From positions 1,533,705-1,597,704 of the forward strand of contig NW_003101670.1 of NCBI RefSeq assembly GCF_000003855.2: a DNA stretch of 64,000 nt. Reading direction: 5' to 3'. The notes under the pieces are model-generated. The model was not told where the DNA came from and ran no database searches. It was given only the letters and a program-made list of their open reading frames with translations. The DNA comes from Blastomyces gilchristii SLH14081. Lineage: Eukaryota; Ascomycota; Eurotiomycetes; Onygenales; Ajellomycetaceae. Shown piece by piece: positions 56,046 through 64,000 of the stretch. The position numbers were made by a program, and so were the translations under genes. Position 1 is the first letter of the stretch; each line of letters opens with the position of its first letter.

Positions 56046-57221
56046 CTATCCATAAAACCAATACTCCGCCGCATATTCCACACTCAAAACCCCTCCATCC
56101 CCATCATTCCCCTTCCACCCCTCGCACGTCGGTGGCGCCTTGCCCCCCGCCGTCCCCACACGATAAACACTCTTCGCCTTACCCAGACTCCCATCCACAG
56201 CCGCAAGATACAACCACGGCACGGCGCCCCAACTCTGCCTGCCCACGCCCTTCATCGCACCCTTGGGCGCGGGGACACCGGAGATCTTCTCGACGGCGGC
56301 GTGGCCGTCTGCCTGAAGGTCGAAGACGGGGACGCCGGTGGAGTCGAAGAAATGGTAGCCGGCGATGGGCATGTCGTTGGGGCCGAAGGTGAAGGGGTTG
56401 GCGATGCCTACTTGGGAGCCTGGGGACGAGGAGGGGGAGTTTTGAGGGTAAGGGGGCTTGGAGATGTGGAGGGCGACTCGGGGGAGGAGGGTGAGGAGGA
56501 ATGGGTATGTGGAGGCGAGGCAGGAGGCTTCGAAGAGGGTTGCGAGGGCGCCGGTTGCTTTTGGTTTGTCGGTTGATGAGCTGGAGGGGCAGGTGTAGTT
56601 CTGTAAAGAGAAGTTTGTTAGTATAGATAGTATTTAAAAGTATATATATATATATATATATTATTGTCGGGGAATTAATTTGTTGGCTTTTGGTTTCCTT
56701 TAGTTCCTGGGACGGATAAGGCGTGGTTCTCTGCATTCTTTGCAGGGTTCCCTTCCGGCCATTCCTTTGTTCTCTTCCATTTTGTGCATATCATCCACGC
56801 CCATGACACCCATGCATCGGAAAATAAAACAGAACAGGGGTCCAGGAAAAAGCAAAAAAGAAGAAAAATAATGGAACAGACCACAGAACAAACAATCCAC
56901 GTGTATGGCGATCCTTTAGAAAATATACGGAGTAAACAATAATAAAATATAAATATTTACCTGAATCCCCCTTCCAATAGTAACATGCAACAACTTCTGT
57001 CCCTTAGGCACAGCCGGCAGCGGCTCATCTGTCGTTGGTAGTCTTGCTCTTGACATGTCACAATTTGGTAGCGCAGGGTTTTTATGATGCTTCCTGGCTT
57101 CCTTGATCTCTTTAGCCACGGTTGAGTAGAATTTGGCAGTATCTGGGGACCAGCCCGAGGGGACGGCGAGGGCGATTGAGGCCGTGGAGGCTAATGAGGC
57201 TAGGAGGAGAAGGAATTGCAT
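56046..57221 (-). CDS. Secreted DUF3455 protein
   Basis: Exon 1 (57221-56961) and exon 2 (56600-56046) give 271 aa. The 360-nt intron (56601-56960; GTAAAT...TACAG) is long for this genome and contains a TA microsatellite at 56641-56661. The N-terminus MQFLLLLASLASTASIALAV is a clear signal peptide. The core reads LLHVTIGRGIQ joined to NYTC, then GALATLFEASC and, near the end, VPWLYLAAV and a Cys pair, the pattern of the fungal DUF3455 family (often labelled malate dehydrogenase by old annotation, without basis). Function unknown; probably extracellular or in the cell wall. An upstream in-frame ATG at 57341 was rejected because it would bury the signal peptide. Confidence 0.87.
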
Positions 57222-60200
57222 TGTGTTTGTTGCCCCTTTAGGTCTCCTGTTTTTGTATAGACTGGGGTGGGAGGAGGAGGAGGAGGAGGTGGTGGTGGTG
57301 GTGGTGGTGGTTCTGAGATAGTAGCTGGGAGGCAATAACAATGGCTACTAAACGGGTTTGCTCGGTAGGATGCTGGCAGATAGAGAGTCGTGGAAACAGA
57401 AGGAGAAATTCGTGACGGTTATATCGTTAGAACTGACTAGCCTAGCTATCAGAAGGAGCGAGGTATAAGAAATGGATATCGACAGAAGAAAATAAAATAT
57501 GATAAAAAAAATGCAGAAAGCGGGAGGAAAGGAAAGTAAGAAGATGGGCACAAAACGGCCAAAAAGGGAAAAAGAGAAGGAAAAGAAAAAGAAAAAGAAA
57601 AGTAAACACCAAACAGTAGTGGAGGAAGAAGGGAAAGGAAACAAAAAACAAAACACTCAGAAGAAGATCGAGGAGATAGATGGACAAATCGGTCAATGGT
57701 TAGATGGAGAGCAACGGAACCAGCGAGAGAAGGAATGGGAAACAGATCGTCCATCCCGAGTTATATACATCGTGCAGACGCCCACGATGCTGCCCCAGTC
57801 AAGCCCTCAGTCCCACAGGCCCATGGCGCATCGTGCACAGGTACCACCAGCGCAGTCCACACAGTCCTCACAGTCCTCATAGTCCTTACAGTCCACAGAC
57901 TGCCATCCATCCATACATCCATTCATCTCTACCCCACAACCGCCGGCGAAGGATAGGCCCCACCTCAGCGGCTCCACCCCTGCCCATTTAGAGTTCTGGT
58001 AGCTTCGAGCGTTCCCGCCCTGGAATTAGAAACACGCTACTCAATTGGGTCTAGCGGAATGTGAGAACCATGGTTCTGATCTTATTTTAGGACGCGCTAA
58101 CCAGATCTTGGTTGCAGGGCTGGCTTAGGGCTGGCGCTTAGCCCGATCTGTGCTTGGCTGCAGGTTGGGGGAGGGAGGAGGTTGACGCCGGCTTGCTTAA
58201 TTTAAACCCTTGGATATTTTGCCTGGCGCGACTGGTGAGCAAAAAGCACATAGCCAAGCCAAGCCCTGGTGCTGCACCGGATTCCCTCAGTTCATGCAGT
58301 GGGCCACAGTGAAGCATTGAGAGCTTGGGGATGCTGACTGGCTCGTTACGAGAGGAATTAGATCAATCCTTGGGTGGCTGGGGATTGGTGGGTATGATGG
58401 ATTTACGAGCGAGGAAAATATCAGCTTTACTTTGAGGCATATCATTGGTACGTTTAGCCCTCATGGACCCTGCGGTTACGAGCCATTGCATGATTAACTA
58501 TGTGTTGACGGTGCAGATGTCAGCGCTCCCGCGATAAAAACTACGTCCTGCATTGTTTCTCGGAACATTATCATGGATTGAAACCGGAAATAATACTTTT
58601 ATACGAAAACATCAACTCTCATATATCTAATACCGAAACCAACCTACCTGGTACCTGAAGATCTCCGGTCTTACAATTGTTTAATCAAGAGGAGTGTCAG
58701 CTTTCAAAAGAAATGGAAACAAGCACCTCGCTGATAAATGATACAAACCTATGCTACCACATTTCTTATCATCCACGTTGGTGGCTCTTTGGCGAAACCA
58801 AACCCTGATGATGGCTGAATATCTGAATACCCCCAATTGACAAGGCTCACAACTGAAAACAACGGGGCGGGGGACACGGAAAAGTGTGCAGCTATGAACA
58901 CGGAGCAGCAGAGCCAAGATCGCTCTGGCCGCGGAACAACCAACCTCAATGCTAGGTGCTACGGAGTAGCTGTGATGTCCTGTACTCCGTGTTGGTTATC
59001 CTAATCGGACTACATCTGTACTCCGCTAGTAGATCGTGGTTGAGAAGATATCTCTGTCGCTGTTCCTCCATGGAGACATTCTGTAACCAATAGGCTGAAA
59101 AATAATAGAAACAAACATGTAACCTGCCTTCGCGGACTTTGCGCTACACATCCACATCAACATATACTTACATGTACTCTCGACACTAATAAAAGCTAAA
59201 TAACAACGACGATCGACGACCGAATGTGGAGGAACGCCATGTTCACACGCACACACACTTAAAGCTCCATCCCCATCACATATACATATTCCATGCCTCT
59301 GATCAATTAAATCCATCAACCTTGCCTTACCCGCGCCCGGCACGCTCCCGATTACAACGCGAGGGCACGGATTTCCGAAACGGTAGACCATATGATGGAA
59401 TAGCCTACCGCACGAGCCCTGATATTGTTTTTTCTCCAAAATCTGTCGAAAATATCAATCAACATCAAACATTGGTTCCAAGTTGCCTGTCTCCTACATC
59501 TCACTATGATTAAACATTAAACATGCTACTCAAAATAAAATTTTTTTCTATTCCCCGGCAATACATACGGAGTGCGTGGACATGGAACGTAGTTAGATGT
59601 TTGATGGAGGAATTTTATACCCCACCATTTTCATTTCTCGTGGCGCCCACCTGTTTGGTTTGCGTGTTAACAGTAGTGTACATGTACAAGCATTGGTGTG
59701 ACGAAGTTACATTGACATTGATGTCAATTGATCTCTTTTGTCAGATGGGGGACTGGGCCTGGGCCAAAGAGGTGGGAGGGGGCCGCTGTTTCCCTGCCAC
59801 ACAGCCCGAGTTTCTTCCAATATGTACTCCGTACGGAGTACTGAGTATGTTACCTACCCAGTACAGAGGAGCAATAATTCTGATCTTCTGTTAACTTATT
59901 CCAAGGAGTGACAATAATAATAATATTAAAATTTTACTTAAATATCTCCCATCCATCCACCCGCCCACCGGTCCATTTCCGCGGAATCACCTCAGGTTTT
60001 TTCTGCGCGCTCCGCCACCTTGAGAAAAACTGGCAGTTGAAATGTGTAGTTATCCATACTCCGTACATCCCCCAGCGCTTAAATCTTTTTTGTGAGTGTG
60101 CCATCGTCGTCACGGCTACAAGTGATTAGCTCCAATAAGGCAAAGCCTATTCATAACGCTCAATTAGATAATAGTTAACCCATAGACTCCCTGGAAAAAT

Positions 60201-61228
60201 GGGGACCCGGAGTGACCACTGGGGGAGGAGGGGGGCCCCCGGGGGGGGGGGGGACCGCGGAAAAGTGGGAGATGTGAGGATCCTGAAGTCTGGGGAGGGA
60301 GAACTTTTCATGCCCGTCTATCTATCTTCATGTGGTTGAGAGGAACTATGCTAGTATGTGCTTCCTTCTCCCAAACGCTGACCTCAAGATAGGCATCTCC
60401 ATCTCCTTCCTCTCTAGAGTTCATCTTTTGCCTCCCTAGTAGACCCTCATTTTAACTAACATATATTAGTAGTTACTACTGTGGATGGCGAGCCGCCTGC
60501 TGAGCAGATTTGGACACATTGAACATGGATGGGGCTCAATGAATAGCAACTGAATCCAGCGCATATATTTCCCCCCGCCCTGCCTCGTTCATTATTGAAT
60601 AGCTAACTAAGAGGAGCTTAAAGACTAGTTGACTTTCTGCTGGGCGGGCAGCAAGAGAGAAAAGAAACATTGAAATGTCGGGTGAGACCAACGGCCAAGC
60701 AAGACATTATGTCAAGCTAGTTAGGAGAAATGAAACCAAACGAAACGAAACGTTTTCAAAGTAGAGATGTTATGCTAATGCTAATAGGAATCGATATTGG
60801 CGAGGGGTCTTGCTAGGGCTAACTAAGCCATCCTATGTTATGCTACGCTATGCGATGCTGCTGGCGCTATTTCCTTAAACATTATCTTTTTTTCTTTCGT
60901 TTCTATTTATACTTCACAAGATATGTGGGTTAATATACACCCGTGGACAGTGATAACTTCACTGGCTTACGGTTATCTTCTCGCCCAAGCCTGCTCAGCT
61001 GAAAGTAACGACGTTACGCTCTCGAGCTATGAGAAGGAAGGGACGACAAACATTGAACTACGTAGTAAATATAAGCTAGCGTTTAACTAAGTTGCGGGGG
61101 TTTGATTTAACTAGCTTTACTAATTAGTGGCAAAGCTTCCTAGGGTTGGGGGGAAGGGCCTTCAGTTAACTAACCATCAAGAACGAAATAGAAACATCAA
61201 TTCAATAATGAATGAATAATTCAGGAAG
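57222..61228. other. Long intergenic region
   Basis: No gene recognised. Features: GGT/GGA trinucleotide runs at 57271-57312; a purine-rich, Lys-rich pseudo-frame at 57500-57680; tandem CAGTCC-type units at about 57855-57900; TACGGAGTA/TACTCCGTA motifs at 58960, 59825 and 60057; and G- and C-homopolymer clusters at 60226-60253. Short frames such as 59523-59894 have no domain. Confidence 0.45.
59825..59840. repeat. 16-bp palindrome TACTCCGTACGGAGTA
   Basis: A perfect palindrome made of a recurring 9-mer (TACTCCGTA) and its reverse complement. Single copies lie at 40311, 40466, 41088, 56926, 58960 and 60057, all between genes in the right half of the window. Confidence 0.8.
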
Positions 61229-62002
61229 CAGAAAACTTGACCTCGCTAAGTGCGCCACTTGACCTCGTTATGTAAGCTGACCTCGCAAATGTGGCCCGTG
61301 CCACTATCTGACCTCGCTCAATACATCTTTTCTTGTAATTTGAAACCACTCAATTATTTATCATCAATTCTACAATCAATTCAAAATCAATTTAAAATCA
61401 ATTTAATACTGAAATTATTCTTGAATTTAATAATAAAGTAAGTATTTATATAATTTACACTGAATTAATTATTAACTGATTTTCAATCAATTATTAATTA
61501 CTTAAATATACAGATTGAATTTATTTTATTACTATAATTAATTAACAATTAATTCAGAATCAATTCAAAATCAATTCAAAATTAATTTAATACTGAAATT
61601 ATTCTTGAATTTAATAATAATACTGAATTGATTATCAACTGATTTTCAATCAATTATTAATTACTTAAATATATAGATTAAATCTATTTTTATTACTATA
61701 ATTAATTCAGAATCAATTCAGAATCAATTGAAAATCAATTTAAAATCAATTATTAACTATTTTTATCTTGATATATTTTAAAATTCTGTAAAACATCTCT
61801 TTATATTCTATATGAATTTATCTGTTTATTTAATTGATTATAAATCAGCTATACATGCTTTGATTGATTGATGAGCTGAATAAATGAGTGAATTGAAAGA
61901 TTGAAAGTCAATTACCAACTGATTATTACTGTATTGTGCGAGGTCGGGGTCATGATTATGTAACGAGGTCAAGTGGCGCACTTAGTGAGGTCAAGTTTTC
62001 TG
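61229..62002. mobile_element. AT-rich terminal-inverted-repeat element (MITE-like)
   Basis: The left end CAGAAAACTTGACCTCGC and right end (reverse complement CAGAAAACTTGACCTCAC) begin inverted repeats that continue for about 45 bp with very few mismatches. TGACCTCG recurs four times at the left end (61238, 61260, 61278, 61309) and its complement two or three times at the right. The interior is extremely AT-rich and built of two diverged copies of about 170 bp (about 61370-61540 and 61550-61720). No transposase frame exists, so it would need one in trans. A 9-bp direct repeat, TGAATAATT, flanks it at 61213-61221 and 62010-62018, a plausible target duplication of Mutator-like size, with 7 unmatched bases on each side. 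Confidence 0.85.
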
Positions 62003-63218
62003 TATACACTGAATAATTTTCCGTCCTGAGCGACTCATGATTCTCGGTGATATTGAAAGGCTGCTTGGGGCCTATTGTCTGTACCCTGTACTCTGTAGCT
62101 TCTTCCGTTCATGTAATCTCCTTCTAGCCGCCGGACTTGTAAAACTATCCTTGTTAATTCATAGCAAGGGAGGTTTACTTTGAGCAGGGAATAATCGTTG
62201 AATTTCATGCAGAAGAAATTTTAGCTCAAGGCACAGATGGTTGGAAATAGCAACCACTGAATTATTGGCCTCCCTGTGTATAATCCGTACTCTGCAGCAA
62301 TTCCAGAGATCCGTCAATCATGCAATGCATTTTAATACGTCAGATTTTGTTTGCGCAGGCACCCATCCCTGTTCAGATCCCCATGGGTGATTTTACGAAA
62401 TTTACCGAGCGGCCAGCTTCTTATCCTACAAGAAGCGAGGAAGGCCACGGAAGCCAGCGCACAGAAAACCCTGGCATGAGAACGCCCATGCGACGAAATG
62501 ACGTGAATGAAGAGGAGACTCTAGCTGGGCGCGAAAATTTTCGTTGTATGTTTTTTCACTGGCCGGCGCGTGATGTTTCAACGGATCGGTTTAGGATGGA
62601 CTCGGCATTGATGATGATTTGAAAAGATTCGCCAACAGGCCATACATATGTCGTAGATGGATTCTGCGAAGGGAGAAGTTGCCCATCTGCCCATATGGTT
62701 GCTTTTTTTTTCCCGCTGTTTATGATTGATGCTTGCGCGGATGATTTCTCCGCTATCGAAACTGAAACTGCAAGCGCCAACGCTCAAAATCTCATTTCTC
62801 GCCAATCCTGCTGGCGGGTTAGTCAGGCTGCAGGGTCCACCGCGCCAAGAGGTGTCAAACAGGGTTTGTCCCTTTGGGCGTCAGTCTAGAAGAAAGCGTC
62901 CTAGTTCATTGGTTATTAAATGTTAGTCAAGTCATGGAGGTGAAGCCCGGGGGATAAGCGAACGCTTCCGGATTGACTCTGGGTAAAATTGGGCGGTTCT
63001 AAAAATAAATTGAAGCTCTCGTCAGAAAAATGGAAACCGCCCTATTCAATCTATTCAAAAAGTAGATCGTGAACATGGTCCTTCTCATAATTAGGAGTGA
63101 AAAATAATAATAATAATAATAATAAAAATAAAAATAAAAATAAAAAATAAAAATAAAATACAAAATGACAGCAATCATAGTAGACAAAAAAAACAAAACC
63201 TGGGATGTGTGTGGTTCT
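62003..63218. other. Intergenic
   Basis: No recognised gene. A 100-codon frame at 62320-62622 (starting MQCILIRQILFAQAPIPVQI) might be a small gene but has no known domain. An AAT/AAAAAT microsatellite lies at 63103-63158. A/T-rich sequence at 63186-63198 would supply the Pol III terminator of the tRNA. Confidence 0.4.
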
Positions 63219-63292
63219 TGATGTCGCCCGGGCTCGAACCGGAGACCTTGAGTGTGTAAGACTCACGTGATAACCAACTACACCACGACACC
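63219..63292 (-). tRNA. tRNA-Val (anticodon UAC)
   Basis: The 74-nt cloverleaf is complete. The acceptor stem GGTGTCG pairs with CGACATC (one G-U), the D arm reads TGGTGTAGTTGGTTATCAC, the anticodon stem TGAGT/ACTCA encloses loop CTTACAC with anticodon TAC, and the T arm is TCCGG-TTCGAGC-CCGGG. Discriminator base is A. A- and B-box sequences are intact. There is no intron. A T-rich stretch follows the 3' end on the minus strand as terminator. It decodes GUA. Confidence 0.95.
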
Positions 63293-63908
63293 GAGTAAAC
63301 CTTAAATTCCAAGATTTTTAAGGGCTAAAATATGAATATATGAATGAAATCATCGGATGAAAATGGCGGGTAGAAGATCAGCCGTTGATACTCCAAATGC
63401 TTAGAAAATGGTGGGTTAATAGAGCTATCTCACGAGAGAATCTATCAAGAGAATCAATCAAAGAGCGAATTGATTTCTTATTCCTTGGCAAAATTAGCGC
63501 GGGTTCAAGCTTTTAACGGGCAGTTTTCGGCTCTGAAAAAATAAAAATATAAAAATATAAAAGTAAAAATAAAAGTAAAATAAAACATGACTTTTTCCAT
63601 CAGCGGCACAAACAAAAATACTGTTCTTGAAAACATTTGCCATTGCTGGATTATACGAGTTCTTCAAGGGCCAGTGGTTCCCATATCTTTATGGATCGTT
63701 ATGAGATACAGCGGCTTGAGAGGAGTCATAACTACTACTGCTTTTTAAACTATCTGATATTTAAAAGGCTATCAGCGTAGATAAAAAAACATGACAGTGA
63801 AAACATGAAGGAGAAAGTGTTAGGTACGGTCACACATAGTTACTTATATTTTGGCCATTGTTAACTGTCATCAGTATGATCGTCAGCACTAGAATTGGCA
63901 GGGGTGAA
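63293..63908. other. Intergenic, AT-rich
   Basis: Contains A-rich simple sequence at 63535-63585. Probably the promoter of the partial gene at the right edge. No other feature seen. Confidence 0.4.
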
Positions 63909-64000
63909 ATGTCGACCTCATCGCCGACTTCAAACATCCTCCGCCATCACCTCACCCAATCACCCATCGCCGTCAAGATCATCGTCGCGATCAACCTGCA
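63909..64000 (+). CDS. Start of a gene cut by the window edge
   Basis: An ATG in the context GAAATGTCG opens a frame that stays open for 30 codons to the edge: MSTSSPTSNILRHHLTQSPI, then a short hydrophobic stretch AVKIIVAINL. Codon use is GC-ending, like the core genes. The family cannot be identified from this piece. Confidence 0.45.
   Translation, partial: MSTSSPTSNILRHHLTQSPIAVKIIVAINL

Noticed and set aside
56179..56736. Arg/Pro-rich 185-codon minus frame
   Set aside because: Shadow of the DUF3455 second exon in another frame.
57499..57882. Lys-rich 127-codon frame
   Set aside because: Purine-rich simple sequence without any recognisable domain.
63051..63266. Tyr/Phe-rich minus frames
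   Set aside because: Translations of the AAT/AAAAAT microsatellite that also run into the tRNA gene.

Overview
The window is genomic DNA of a filamentous ascomycete. Genes carry short spliceosomal introns (49-193 nt, one of 360 nt) with GT-AG borders and CTAAC/CTGAC-type branch sites. Core genes read as Eurotiomycetes-type proteins (VPS3, a CASP golgin, a DUF3455 secreted protein, an intradiol dioxygenase), and repeats show CpG loss of the kind produced by RIP-like mutation. Onygenales is my best guess for the order; this is an inference from gene families, not a computed match.

There are two halves. Positions 1 to about 38 kb are an accessory, repeat-rich block. It holds: a 627-aa protein of unknown family with an internally duplicated domain and 96-bp tandem repeats (1.7-3.6 kb); two DUF7924-like relics as a 472-bp inverted repeat (4.1-4.6 and 15.7-16.1 kb); a truncated Tad1-type LINE with an (AATC)n tail running into a 16-19 bp minisatellite (6.3-8.4 kb); a broken BCS1-like AAA ATPase; an apparently intact trio of a hypothetical protein, a metallophosphoesterase and a nucleotidyltransferase (10.4-14.1 kb); a broken JmjC-like gene; broken kinase-like genes (16.3-17.2, 19.0-20.1, 33.6-35.0 kb); a DUF3723 relic (22.5-24.2 kb); a Myb-like ORF whose end comes from LINE 3' sequence (24.4-24.9 kb); a membrane protein (25.1-25.9 kb); a PD-(D/E)XK nuclease-like gene (27.1-28.3 kb); a Tc1/mariner transposase relic; more LINE pieces; two BTB genes, one broken and one intact; a dynamin C-terminal relic; and a stretch of about 1.45 kb (36-37.4 kb) in which I find no CpG.

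From about 38 kb to the end the window is conventional euchromatin with long intergenic spaces: a Zn2Cys6 protein (42.9-45.1 kb), an intradiol dioxygenase (46.7-47.9 kb), VPS3 (minus strand) and CASP/COY1 (plus strand) sharing a 0.3-kb divergent promoter (48.2-54.9 kb), a secreted DUF3455 protein (56.0-57.2 kb), a 0.8-kb AT-rich terminal-inverted-repeat element (61.2-62.0 kb), a tRNA-Val(UAC), and the start of a gene cut by the right edge.

The core genes are independent housekeeping or metabolic functions; VPS3 and CASP are both membrane-traffic proteins. The accessory half mixes decayed families typical of fungal mobile regions with a few reading frames that have stayed open. DUF3723 is a known Starship cargo family, but no tyrosine-recombinase captain is visible, so a Starship remnant is only a hypothesis.
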